DNA of 64,000 bases from Asterias rubens (GCF_902459465.1 NC_047078.1:1532691-1596690); one strand, 5' to 3'; shown: positions 22,034-33,310, counted from the first letter of the stretch. The notes: generated by a model from the sequence alone, not told the origin. Numbers and translations are program-made.

Positions 22034-23151
22034 CACTGCAAAAACGTTGGTCAAATCATTTGTTAGGCAAAGTAACTTCAACATTTATTGGTCGATAATT
22101 GCCCAACAAAACCAATTGGTTTTGGACAAACATTTTGTTTGCCAATTTTTCGTTTAAAAAGCGGAACAAAATTTGGGCAAGTGTTGGGCAAATAATTCGT
22201 AATCTGAATTTATCATAACTGTTGGTTACACTTTTATTTATTTATTGGAGCAACTTTTTGGGTAACTTTAGTTAATTTCGATTGATGCACATAAGTTGGT
22301 CAAAATCATCCGATCATGCGCACTACGATCAAAGAGTTGCCCAAAAGTTGGGCAAGGTATGAAAAAACATAACGATATTTTCCAACATGGCGAGTGGAGA
22401 AGTGGCTGTGACGAGCGGGGTTTTCCAGTAGATATAGATCAAATTTGAAGGTTAATTTTTAACTAAATATGAGTTGTGTTTTGTATTCAGTCGTACATAG
22501 TCGTGACAGTTGCAGAGGGAGCCACAAAGTGACACTACTGTTGAATTAGTTTCAGTTTTTAGTTTCAGTTTTATCATGCCATTATGTGCAACGCCGGTTG
22601 TGGCATGTATGCGTGTGCTTGCGCTGCAACTGTCACGACTGTGTACAACAACTGAACAGGAAACAAACTGTATTTTAGTTAAAAACTAACCTTCCAAAGC
22701 ATCTACGAACCACTGAGCACCCTCTCGATTTTGAGAGAGATGCCAAGGCCTTGGAAGGTACAGCTCACCACCGTTTGCCATCGTGGAAAATATATTTTCT
22801 ACGCCTGCTTGTATGACGTATCACAGAAGAAACTGTAAATCAAAGGGTTAAATACATTCACCATTTTGTTGGATAACACCGAAAAGGGTTAAATCATAAT
22901 AAAATCATCGCCCAATAAGTGGGTTATTGATAATGTATTAAATACCCAGAAAATGGGTAAACAAAAAATTACCCAACTGTTGGTTACCAAAATATACCCA
23001 ACTATTGATGAAGAAATATTACCCAATTATTTGGCAATCAGAGTGCCTAACTTTGATGGGTAATATTTTGCCCAAAAGTTGGAGGAGTTCACTATTCGCC
23101 CTTAATATTGGGTAAATAGTTGGGCATTTTTTACCCAATTTGTTTACAGTG
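22034..23151. mobile_element. 1.1-kb CACTG-ended foldback element
   Basis: It starts CACTGCAAAAACG and ends TTTACAGTG (inverse CACTGTAAA). It is flanked by CA duplications; the uninterrupted site GACAACATAAT is present at about 23664 and 27022. Subterminal regions are loose repeats of TTGGGTAA/TTGGGCAA. The centre is a palindrome around TCGTGACAGTTGCAG/CTGCAACTGTCACGA. Each arm holds an ATGGC start preceded by ATTTTCC (22387 on +, 22781 on -) and a GTTA(A/G)TTTTTAAC donor-like site. Confidence 0.75.
22691..22781 (-). other. Exon-like ORF in an arm of the CACTG element
   Basis: The ATG opens 30 codons (starting MANGGELYLPRPWHL, ending WFVDALE) and stops in phase 1 at a GTTAGT donor. The homologous + arm (22387-22450) starts MASGEVAVTSGVFQ but has a stop. 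No downstream exon was identified, and the protein is not recognised. Confidence 0.4.
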
Positions 23152-24300
23152 CATAATCTACAGCCAACTGTTCAATGGACCCTTCCCATGAAATATGCTA
23201 ATAACATTCACGCATGCGTACAGACCCAGCATGTTGGTTGGCAAACGCCAAAGAGTTGTGCACCAAGCAGACGCGCAGTCGCGTCTGCGTCACGCAGATG
23301 AAAATAATTTTCGTCTCACAGTGATCATGAGACGAAAATTATTTTAGCATGGAAAAACGTATTTTCATACACAGACAACGCATTTTATTACTTTGCTAAA
23401 CGTTTTACACATTTTGATACTCGTTTACAGATACTCTAATCACCCGGATTAGGATTTACCCGGATTCTGTGTGTACGGAGGCCGGACACATTTACATGTC
23501 AGGTTAATCCGGAACATGTTTACAACTCGGATTCTGCGTTAGTTTTACCCATTCAAGGGTCACTTTGACACGTGTTCCGGGTCATACTGACCCAGAAATG
23601 GGTCAGTCCCCATCACGGGATCCGAAGATCCAGGTCAATTCTGACCCAGAGTCATTGAGATTGTATTGACAACATAATCTACAGCCAACTGTTCAATGGA
23701 CCCTTCCCATGAAATATGCTAATAACATTCACGCATGCGTACAGACCCTGTTGGTTGGCAAACGCCAAAGAGTTGTGCACCAAGCAGACGCGCAGTCGCG
23801 TCTGCGTCACGCAGATGAAAATAATTTTCGTCTCACAGTGATCATGAGACGAAAATTATTTTAGCATGTATAAACGTATTTTCATGACATTGTTTTACTC
23901 ATTTCTCAAAACTACAGCACCTCAGCAACTAATATATTTGAAGGTAAGCTTTCTACTATCAGTATCTTTAAAAGATGTAAGTTTAATGTAAATTTGTGGA
24001 CATTGTGTTTTGTGTTACAAAAAGTACCAAAATCCTTCAGGAGGAGTATCAATTGTTATCATCAACTGTTAGTTTTGTTCAAACATACTGATATTAGATC
24101 ATTTTCAAGTCATGATCTTTCTTTTACAAAAACACAACACCATCATCGGTATAGGGTCACAAATGAACGACTAAAGTTATACCATCAAATCTTTCCCTCG
24201 GCTCTCTTGATTTTTGTTCATCCCGTTAAACCCCTTTCACAAAGAGTGTCTTTATTAAGCAAATTGTTTGCGGCAAAGTTGCATTGGAAAAAAATACCAT
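23152..24300. repeat. Mosaic of duplicated repeat segments
   Basis: 23153-23350 is tandemly repeated at 23664-23870. Both contain the hairpin pair AATTTTCGTCTCA/TGAGACGAAAATT. 23870-24290 matches 30350-30745 and contains the unoccupied version of the large transposon target (GATATTAGATCATTTTCAAG at about 24091-24110). Confidence 0.8.
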
Positions 24301-24335
24301 TAAAGACAGTGGACACTATTGGTAATTCAGCAGAA
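24300..24335. mobile_element. Left end of a GGACACTATTGG MITE split by a LINE
   Basis: TTAAAGACAGTGGACACTAT at 24300 continues as AATTGTCAAAGACCAG at about 25057 after the LINE fragment, so the LINE inserted into the MITE. Confidence 0.65.
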
Positions 24336-24339
24336 TCTG

Positions 24340-25056
24340 TCAATCGACATACTATTACTTAAGAACTGTTAATACCATTCGAAAAACCTTATCACATAAA
24401 ACTGCTGCTACTATAATTCATTCTTTGGTCACTTCTCGCCTTGACAATGGTAATTTCCTATTATACGGAGTTACCGAACACCAGCTCCACAAACTACAAC
24501 TTTTACAAAATACTGCCGCTCGTGTTTTAACAAAATCTAAAAAACATGATCATATTACACCTATATTGCAGGAACTTCACTGGCTACCCATTCGACAACG
24601 AATTCAATTCAAAATTCTACTTATTGCATTTAAATCTCAGTTTGGCTTGACTCCATCTTATATTGCAAATCTCCTTGTACCTTTTGCCCCCTCTCGCACT
24701 CTTCGTTCTTCTGCTAAGTCCCTTTTAACTATTCCTAGAACTTCCTCATCATATGGCGATCGTGCCTTTTCCGCTTGTGCTCCTAAACTTTGGAACGCTT
24801 TACCTAATAACATCAGGCGCTGTAGTTCTCTTCCATTGTTTAAAAACTTGCCTAAAACTCATTTATTTAAATCCTCTTACACTTAGCTCGTTACATGTCT
24901 TGACAGTAGATTATTCATTGTATAATTTTGTATTATGTTCTACATTTCTTTGTTGTTGTATGTATTGTTTTTTTGTTCTGCGCCTCGGAATAGGGTCTTG
25001 TACACTAGATAGATGGCGCATTATAAATGCATTATTATTATTATTATTATTATTAT
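24340..25056 (+). mobile_element. LINE ORF2 C-terminal fragment, CR1/L2-like
   Basis: An open frame from about 24361 to 24886 encodes the end of a reverse-transcriptase ORF: SRLDNGNFLLYGV, LQLLQNTAARVL, ELHWLPIRQRIQFKILL, YGDRAFSACAPKLWNALP, then stop. The 3' UTR ends ATAAATGCATTATTATTATT at 25023-25056, a microsatellite-like LINE tail. The palm domain is absent, so it is 5'-truncated. It is a different family from the minus-strand copies at 1615 and 28950. Confidence 0.85.
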
Positions 25057-25111
25057 TAATTGTCAAAGACCAGTCTTCTCACTTGGTGTATCTCATTATA
25101 CATAAAATAAC
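25057..25111. mobile_element. Continuation of the split MITE
   Basis: AATTGTCAAAGACCAGTCTT through CATAAAATAACAAG is the left-interior part of the GGACACTATTGG family. It then passes into duplicated block B. Confidence 0.6.
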
Positions 25112-26310
25112 AAGTACAGCTAAGCCACCATCCATCACTAGAAATGAACTTCACGAATGGGATTTATTTATTTGTAGTCGACAGTGCCGCCAAGGCCTAC
25201 CCGGAGCCAAGATTGTCAGTCGGCTACGATGAACGTCGACGCAGCAGTTGGTTTTAGTTTTTCGTAATAATTGCAGACTTGACGCGAATAATCATCTTGT
25301 ATGTATCACGCCCCCAGCTGTTATTACCATGCACGGTATCAATATATGAATTTCAAGCGAAAGACTTACCAGAAAAGAGCAAAATAGGCTTGAGGAAGAA
25401 AAATTGCTGCAACTATTGGGTAGAATGGCAGTAGTCTGGTATGAGTTCCCAGTGGGCGTATCTGTTGTGTACAGGTGTGAGAGGTGAGAACACTATCTGC
25501 ACGTAGCTCTTTTTCAAAATGCTTGTGGACAAGTCGTAATGTTTGTCGGGCTGATAGCATACCTTACTCTCCCTGCGACTCTTGACGTGATCGTTGTATC
25601 GAGACTACTTGTTCGCAAGACTACTGCTGTTGCAACTACGCCCCCAGCAGTCTCGCGCGAAATCAGTTTTTCCCGCGAGAAAGTATAGTCTTCCCTGCAG
25701 ACAACAGCAGTGCCGCAAAAGTCGCATGAAAAGTTTATCACTTAGTCTTGGTGCAAGACGTTTCTCGTGTTCCTTTCACGCACACCGCGGCAAATTCACT
25801 AACAGCGCCCGCACCGACTCACCGAAAAACGTCTTGCACCAAGACTACGTATCACTACAAACATTGGAACTCTTAGTTAGTTTAATATTAACTGTAACTG
25901 ATAAGACAGTCTACTTCAGAATGTTTCAGACCCAGATTCACAAGAATTGTTCAGGCACAATCTCAGCCACCATTGTTTACCCAACATGTGCTTGTGGATT
26001 TATAATGTAAACGTTGATGCATTGTTTATGGAGTTGGTATCCCCGTTGAATTTACTCCCAGGTTCAAAGTGTTCTCATAATATTGCAAGCGCAAAAATCG
26101 CAATATTAAAAGCGTGCCTGTTCAAAGTTCTCTTGGTGATTCTGCTGATGTAACTCAAATAAATTGCCCTTGATAATTCTACGGAAATAGAAATGGAGGC
26201 CTATAACCTGAATGCAGACATTAAACGTAACTGAAACATAGATGCTGCTTTTGAAAACTGGCTTCACTCCGTACGCATTCGATGTTTGTGCTTTCTATAT
26301 TCAGTACTAA
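25112..26310. repeat. Duplicated block B (partner 18026-20315)
   Basis: Near-identical to block A without the extra 1.1 kb. It retains a complete 103-bp element at 25744-25846 whose 17-bp perfect TIR is AGTCTTGGTGCAAGACG; block A has lost most of the left TIR of that element. Confidence 0.8.
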
Positions 26311-26324
26311 AGGTAGTAATCACG

Positions 26325-27190
26325 CATGAGTCTCGGCCTTTGACTCCCAGAATGGAGAGCTTGGCAGTGACTGGCTGCGTGTATTCGTTGGCCTACTATC
26401 GGGAACACTTGCGTAAACCAGGGATTAAAGTTTGGCAACCCCGCCCCTCCCCCATCTCCCGCTCTTTCACCCTCATTTGATAGACAACTCTGAAATTTAT
26501 GGTTCGATAATTAAGTAGTCCCCCTAATTAGTTATGTATTTGCTCGCGCTTGACCCTAACTAAATATTTCTGCTCTTAAATAATGCCACTTGGTGAGTAT
26601 TTGTTGAGATCTCACTCAATTGTTGTGTTATACCTGGCACAGTCAATTTTTTTTTTATAAAAAGAGGGCATTAACAATATATAGAGATACCTTTAAGTAA
26701 GGAAACCATCGATTGTTGACAGAATACATAGAGTACACATTATTACTTTGCTAAACGTTATACACATTTGATACTCGTTTACAGATACTCTAATCACCCG
26801 GATTAGGATTTACCCGGATTCTGTTTGTACGGAGGCCGGACACATTTACATGTCAGGTTAATCCGGAACATGTTTACAACTCGGATTCTGCGTTAGTTTC
26901 ACCCATTCAAGGGTCACTTGACACGTGTTCCGGGTCATACTGACCCAGAAATGGGTCAGTCCCCATCACGGGATCCGAAGATCCAGGGCAATTCTGACCC
27001 AGAGTCATTGAGATCGTATTGACAACATAATTTACAGCCAACTGTTCAATGGACCCTTCTCATGAAATATGCTAATTACATTCACGCATGCGTACAGGCC
27101 CTGTTGGTTGGCAAACGCCATAGAGTTGTGCACTAAGCAGACGGGCAATCGCGTCTGCGTCACGCAGCCATTAGCCGTGTGGACGCGGTA
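26325..27190. repeat. Repeat segment matching 21316-22033 and 23156-23280
   Basis: Runs from the GACTCCCAGAATGGAGAGC block to the GCGTCTGCGTCACGCAG hairpin. It lacks the 1.1-kb CACTG element, giving an unoccupied site at about 27022. Confidence 0.75.
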
Positions 27191-27395
27191 AAAATTTCAC
27201 GTTCGAAAGGCGACGCGCGAAAATGAACACGGGAGATAGGCCTTTGACGCGCTAAATGTCACGTGCTGACGGCAAAAAGTCACGTGCTGACGGCAAAGCA
27301 CAGAAAATGTACACGGGAGATAGGCAATGGCAGCCCCCATGCCAGAACCCGCGTATGTACGCGCGGCCGATCTAGTTACATCTATGAGCGTTTTC
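27190..27395 (-). mobile_element. Probable tRNA-derived SINE fragment
   Basis: Read on the minus strand, CTAGATCGGCCG leads to a Pol III B-box-like segment. Parts recur at 48190-48325 and 48826-48975 (GAACCCGCGTATGT, ACACGGGAGATAGGC). TCACGTGCTGACGGCAAA is directly doubled here. Confidence 0.45.
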
Positions 27396-27397
27396 GA

Positions 27398-27466
27398 ATC
27401 GAAGGCTCAGGCTTGAGGCTTCAGGCTTGGGATTTTCAGGCTCCGGCTCAGTGAGGCTCAGGCTTC
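27398..27466. repeat. GGCTCAGGCTT minisatellite
   Basis: Short imperfect tandem GGCTCAGGCTTGAGGCTTCA units, just before an AACATGGCG context that opens a 61-codon frame without known domain. Confidence 0.6.
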
Positions 27467-27469
27467 ACA

Positions 27470-28610
27470 ATAAACAACATGGCGACGAAATTGTTTCGAA
27501 CACTTCGGCTTCACGGGATTAGGCTTCATGTGGCCCTCGTGGTGGATCATGGGGGAAATAATAATGCACGAGAACAAACGTGCGTCGTCTGCTTTTTGTG
27601 TGTGAGGCATTTATTTAATGATTGTAAAACAAAACAAAAAATAACACCACCACAAAACACATAATCATACCATTTGTATTGTAACAAACGCATATTTGCT
27701 TTCTGATGGTTTAATATCGTAAAAATACCTCAATAACTTAGAGCAGCCCACTTTTTAGCTTCACTTGATTGTAAAATGACTTATTTTAGTGAAAGCCAAC
27801 AAATGATGGTTGTTTTCATCAACAATGAAACGGACCAAAAATGTTCTGAAAACATAGCTTTATTTTGTTGTAATATATGTCAACAACATGCCTTGCATTG
27901 AAACTGGAAAGCAGGGAAATTTCGAAAGGTATGTTCTGTTATTTGAAAACTATAGTATTCGTTTAGAATAAAAATAACATTACTCTGACTATCAAGTAAA
28001 AACTGCATACAAGCTATACTGCACTACAATGAAAACTTTATTTTATCATAAATTGAGTTACTTTTAAACAAAAGAAGTATCAATTTACAGCAATTGATTG
28101 TTTAAATAACTTTTTTTAAGATTACAAAGACGGTGCTAATAAATAATTGTTTGTGTTCTCCCATTAGGCTGGGAAAATGTTAGGTTACCCGGTACTTAAC
28201 AACTTTTAAGTTCATTGCAATTATGATGATCTCCACTTTAAAGTCAAGAAACATGATTATTTCGTCAACTGTTAGGAATTCGGAATTGTCAAGTTTTTTC
28301 TAATTGTATTTTTCAGCTGTAGAATAGTTGCTAGCAAAAAATTGCAAATAAGGACAGGTCAGTTTGCTTTATGTTACTTTACAGAGTTAGAATTGAGCTT
28401 TATATCTTTATCGACACTGGTGAAGTTTCTTCTGCTTAATCACCAGTGATATTTCCTCTACTGATGACTAAGCCTGAGCGACTAGTGTGACAGACAAGTG
28501 TCGAAGTGGAGACTATTGATTGCCTTGTCGAGTTACAAATACCATTTTTCAACTACTCACGTTACTCGACGTGCTACCATGACTACTAAAAAACAGTCAC
28601 GACTAGGAAA
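27470..28610. other. No gene recognised
   Basis: The 61-codon frame at 27479-27664 has a reasonable ATG context but no recognisable domain. The rest is AT-rich. Confidence 0.4.
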
Positions 28611-28745
28611 CTTTCTAGGACGATAGGTGGCAGCAGACTTACCGGGTAAAGCCATGTTCGCAGAATTATGTGCAAGCTCATAACTACGTAAACAATGGAA
28701 GTTTACCCGGTAAGTCTGCTGCCACCTAGCGTTGGAAAGTCTCCC
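28611..28745. mobile_element. Palindromic MITE, second copy of the 789-946 family
   Basis: Arms GGTGGCAGCAGACTTACCGG and its inverse CCGGTAAGTCTGCTGCCACC, separated by about 50 bp. Confidence 0.8.
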
Positions 28746-28949
28746 ATTGTGTCGCTCTTGCCTATTCCCTACAACTTCAATCCTTTTAGGTCATCGTTAA
28801 CGAGCATTTCAAGGAATAATATTTCAAGAGAAGTATTTCACCACTACTTTCTGTAAACCCTGTAAGTTATTTGTAAATCTGTGAACTTTTTTTTTTCCTG
28901 TACCGAAAGGGTCCAATGACAAAATCAAAATGTCCACAGATTTACATTG

Positions 28950-30240
28950 AACTTATTATTGTTATTAAAAGATTTATATAGCGCATTTCCAAAATAGACC
29001 AATGCGCTTAACAATAAAAATTGAAATTAAATACAATTGAAAGCAAATTTATGCACACTCATAAAAAGCACAAGAAACAGCACATTAGAAGAATATTAAA
29101 AATTTGTAACATATACAAACCTATGGGAAAAGCTTTGCAAAGAAAAAATTAAATAAACCAGCAACATTAAAACTCCTTTGGAAAGAGGAAAGTTTTTAAA
29201 AACTTCTTAAACATTTTTACACTAGGGGCATTACGAAGGTTTACAGGGAGACTGTTCCAAAGTCTGGACCCTGAAACAGAAAAAGACTTGTCCCCGAAAG
29301 ATCTTTTGGTTGACGGTATTGCAAGTCGTGTGTGATCATGGGTTGATCTAAGCCCTTTGCGACCAGAGTTGTATTTATTAAAAAGCTCGTGTAAATAAAT
29401 AGGTGAAGTACCATAGACACTATTGTACACATGCACTAAAATCTTCAAATCAATCCTCTGCTGGACTGGCAACCAATGCAACTCACGAAGAATAGGGGTC
29501 GCACTTGTGCGCTTGCTGCCCTAGTAAATGAGACGCGCAGCGCGATTTTGCAGTATTTGAAGACGCTGAACATCAGTGACAGACACGCCACCAAGCATAG
29601 AATTGCCATAATCCAGCCGTGAAAGGATCAAAGATCTTACTGCATGAGCACAAGTGGACTGATCAATATAACGACGAATTCTACTCAGATTACGCAAATG
29701 AAAATTCACACTTCTACACAAAGAGCTAATGTGTTTTTTCATTGACAAACTATTGTCAAGGACAATGCCAAGATTCTTGACAGAAGCTGAGGGGGAAATC
29801 ACAGACCCACCGATCCTCAAATCAAAGTCAGACAGAGCATCAGCATGCCTAGTTGATGCAATCAGGAAAAGCTCTGTTTTCGTTTCATTAAGTTTCAACC
29901 TGTTCGCAAGCATCCAAGACAGATCTTATTTCAGTAATGCAGTTGGTCATTCTAAGCTTTGCTGACGCTCTGTCTGCCTCAGGATTGAAACTGGTGTACA
30001 GCTGCGTATCATCAGCATAAATATGATAAGATACATCAAAACGCCTGATGATGTTCGCAAGTGGTTGAGCATACGCAGTGAAGATCGGCGGGCCTGCAAC
30101 TGAGCCCTGTGGAATGCCAAAATGTAATGGATAATTTTCAGAATAGTCACCGAGTACACAAACCCTACTTGTACGATCTCTAAGGTAACTGTTGGACCAA
30201 TTGTTGGCAGACTTACACAGTTTGAAGATAATTATAGTAT
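28950..30240 (-). mobile_element. LINE 3' half with reverse-transcriptase palm, frameshifted
   Basis: Reading the minus strand from about 30130: GIPQGS, then FDVSYHIYADDTQLY (RT catalytic YADD), then ITEIRS, a 1-nt frameshift, MLANRLKLNETKTEL, LGIVLDNSLSMKKHI and SLILSRLDYGNSML. A premature stop follows (29521). The last part, HWLPVQQRIDLKILVHVYNS to FLFPKEF (29167), is in another frame. The 3' tail is at about 28950-28990. It shares family and insertion site with 1615-2290. Confidence 0.85.
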
Positions 30241-30279
30241 AAAGCTTCCCTTAAAATATTACTTGCTGAGGTGCTGTAG

Positions 30280-30744
30280 TCTTTGAGAAATGAGTCAAAC
30301 AATGTCATGAAAATAATATTCGTCTCAGTGCTCATGAGACGAAAATTATTTTAGCATGTATAAACGTATTTTCATGACATTGTTTTACTCATTTCTCAAA
30401 AACTACAGCACCTCAGCAACTAATATTTTAAGGTAAGCTTTCTACTATCATTATCTTTAAAAGATGTAAGTTTAATGTAAATTTGTGGACATGGTGTTTT
30501 GTGTTACAAAAAGGACCCAAATCCTTCAAGAGGAGAATCCATTTTAATCATCAGCTGTTAGTTTTGTTCAAACATACTGATATTAGATCATTTTCAAGTC
30601 ATGATCTTTCTTTTACAAAAACACAACACCATCATCGGTATAGGGTCACAAATGAACGACTTAAGTTATACCATCAAATCTTTCCCTCGGCTCTCTTGAC
30701 TTTTGTTCATCCCGTTAAACCCCTTTCACAAAGAGAGTCTTTTA
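30280..30744. repeat. Host repeat copy with unoccupied transposon target
   Basis: Matches 23820-24290. GATATTAGATCATTTTCAAG at about 30581-30600 is the second unoccupied version of the large transposon insertion point. Confidence 0.8.
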
Positions 30745-31138
30745 TTAAAGGCAGTGGACACTATTGGTAATTGTCAAAGACTAGCCTTCACAGTTGGTGT
30801 ATCTCAACATATGCATAAAATAACAAACCTGTGAAAATTTGAGCTCAATCGGTCATCAAAGTTGCGAGATCATAATGAAAGAAGAAAACACCCTTGTCAC
30901 ACGAAGTTGTGTGCTTTCAGATGCTTGATTTCGAGACCTCAAATTCTAAATCTGAGGTCTCGAGATCAAATTCGATGAAAATTATATCTTTCTCGAAAAC
31001 TACGTCACTTCAGAGGGAGCTGTTTCTCACAATGTTTTATACTACCAACCTCTCCCCATTACTCGTTATATCAAGTGAGGTTTCGTGCTAATAACTATTT
31101 TGAGTAATAATTAATACCAATAGTGTCCACTGCCTTTA
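30745..31138. mobile_element. Full-length GGACACTATTGG MITE (about 390 bp)
   Basis: Termini TTAAAGGCAGTGGACACTAT and ATAGTGTCCACTGCCTTTA, with a central palindrome GATTTCGAGACCTCAAATTC/AATCTGAGGTCTCGAGATC. This is the best reference copy in the window. Termini at TTAA in several copies suggest TTAA-type integration. Confidence 0.85.
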
Positions 31139-31139
31139 C

Positions 31140-31210
31140 GCCGTAGTTGACTGGTATACCCTATGGTAAATTTATACTTTTGCATCGTCTACTACTGCAA
31201 AGTGTTGCCA
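31140..31210 (-). pseudogene. Fragment of the TRIM last exon
   Basis: About 70 bp from the end of the TRIM coding sequence through its stop codon (compare 12696-12760), abutting a MITE. The adjacent 30.6-30.74 kb repeat is also what follows the TRIM gene at 12.3-12.7 kb, so this is a duplicate of the TRIM 3' end. Confidence 0.7.
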
Positions 31211-31405
31211 TTATTTCAGTAGGTTAGAAAAAAACTCAAGGAAGCTGAGTGTAGGAATTGATGGTAACGTTGGTTGTTCAGTGTGACGTATTAAGCGAGT
31301 CATTATTTTGTGACCATACCGATATGTTGTGTTTTTGTAAAATAACGATCATGACTTTATAAATCATGATGTCAGTAGGTTAGAACAAAACTCAAGGAAG
31401 CATAA

Positions 31406-31558
31406 TAGACCTTATCGCAAATACCAATGCGCAAGCGCACACTGTTGAATGAGGTGCATTGTGGGATAGATATGGATCAAATTTGGATACCAGCTGGACC
31501 ACAATGCACCTAATTCCAAGCTTTACGCGCGCGCCCCAGTATTTGCGAAAAGGTCTAT
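31406..31558. mobile_element. MITE, TIR TAGACCTTATCGCAAATAC
   Basis: Ends TAGACCTTATCGCAAATAC and GTATTTGCGAAAAGGTCTA. Interior GGTGCATTGTGG pairs with CCACAATGCACC. Confidence 0.8.
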
Positions 31559-31559
31559 A

Positions 31560-31945
31560 AGGGTTGGAATTGATAAAATAGGTTTAGATTGAAGGGTGGA
31601 GGGAAAAACGAGGCAAGGAGTTCTGAAAAGATGTAGTTAGGCTTACGTTTTGAAAAACAAATCTGATGGAATGGCTCGATGTTCTATCTCAGCAAAGCAA
31701 AAATGTTTGGGGTGTGAACAGACAGAAAGCGTCTGGTTTCACTCTCAGTTATCCCGATTGGAGGGTCGGACGCACTGCTTGCACATTTTGCTTGTCTTTT
31801 AACATACAATTATTATTAATATATATGCCTGTCCATTGCTGTACATAATATCTAAATCGAAGAGTATGTATTTTCTAAGAAATGCCTTCTCATTTGCCTT
31901 CTATTATTGGTACTAAAAATCACATCATTCCAGAGACTTTAACAT
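31560..31945. repeat. Inverted copy of 2541-3016
   Basis: Contains the reverse complements of GAAACAACGAGG-type, GACAAGCAAAATGTGCA and GACAGGCATATATATTAAT blocks in mirrored order. Confidence 0.65.
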
Positions 31946-32669
31946 GTAACGCAATTTTTACAGTGTTCGGGGATGGTACAGCTGGTATTGTAAATATTGA
32001 CATGATTATGTTTGAGTGCATTTTAACATTATTCACGAGATGAAATCAAACACTTAGTATTTTGAAAGAAATGTGTCCTCCTGTACATTTTGATAATGGA
32101 ACTAACATCAACATAGTCAAAAATAGTGTTTTACCTTTTTAAACAATGTATACAATACATGTGAGGTACTTGACGCTATGGGAAACTTTAGACTATCTGC
32201 CACTCACCAAGAGAGGGCGCTCTTCACCAGGTAATGTCAACAACTAAGGAATAGGAGAAGCATGAGTGACGGTCACTGACAGCAAATACCTTGTGTTTTG
32301 GGTGTTTTAGATTTAGCCAAACTGTATTTTGTTTTTCATAACACATTGCCAGCATAAACCAAACTGTTCTGGAACAGGACGTACTGGACACGAGTTCCCC
32401 AAGGATAACAAGCGGTGTGCATGAGTTTTTGGGAGTGTTTTTTTCTAGGGTAATTAGCAAAAATTCCAAAATGCTGACCTACCAAAACTTGAGAGAGAAT
32501 CTGAAGTTTAGTTGTATGACAATGTATCTGATTTAATTTTCAAGAGGCTGAGAGACTTCTAAATATGTTTTGAGTATTTTTGAATGTTTAGCATTTACCA
32601 TTGTTTGCTATAGGAGTTGTGCACTCTTACCTGGTAGGTCTGCTGCCCTCTAGTGGCAGAGCTTTCAAA
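31946..32669. other. No gene recognised
   Basis: Only a half copy of the 789-946 MITE family (about 32625-32690) was seen at the right edge. Confidence 0.45.
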
Positions 32670-32845
32670 AAGTCCCCCATTGGTAATAACTCAAAATAAT
32701 TGTTAGCATAAAAGGTTACTTGATAACAAGCAGTGGAAAATTACTTTTTTCTCAAAAACTACGTTACTTTAGAGGCAGCCGTTTCTTACAATGTTTTATA
32801 CTATCAACAGCTCTCCGTTGCTTGTTACCAAGTCAGTTTGTATGA
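32670..32845. mobile_element. Partial GGACACTATTGG MITE
   Basis: GGTAATAACTCAAAATAATT, then the CTCAAAAACTACGTTACTTT arm and TTTTATACTATCAACAGCTC. The centre and right end are missing. Confidence 0.65.
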
Positions 32846-33029
32846 TTATGATAATGTTGGTGTAGAATTTGATTACGTATCTCTACGTGAAACGAATGTA
32901 GGTCAAAATGCCGGCCTGTCGTTCTCGGGCGTTGATCACGAGCGTCTACACACAGAGGAAAGATTACACAACTTGTGTAAAATATTACCTGTTTTAGATG
33001 TAGTGGGCGAACACCATAACTATTAGGTA

Positions 33030-33310
33030 AAACTTTACCCAACAGGCGTTGGGTAATATCTTGCTTAATAGCTGTGTAAAAGTTTACATAAATATTGGGT
33101 AGTTTTCTTTACTGAATTGTTGGGTAAACCCACTCATGTAAAATATTACTTAATTGTGACGTAAGACTTTACCGCTTTACAATGTAAATAGTTGTGTAAA
33201 ACTTTACATCAATATTGGGTATTTTTTTTTACTGAATTGCTGGGTATAAATCCACTCATGTAAAATAATTACTCAATTTTGAAGTATAGATTTTACCGAT
33301 TTTTAATGTA
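33030..33310. repeat. Tandem repeat of about 145 bp with TTGGGTA motifs
   Basis: Two to three units containing TGTGTAAAA(G/C)TTTACAT, AATATTGGGTA, TTTACTGAATTG and CCACTCATGTAAAAT. The motif usage resembles the flanks of the CACTG element at 22034 and the 37663-37900 stretch. Confidence 0.65.

Noticed and set aside
27479-27664. 61-codon ORF beginning MATKLFRTL
   Set aside because: Good ATG context, but low complexity toward the end and no family resemblance or splice donor I could place.
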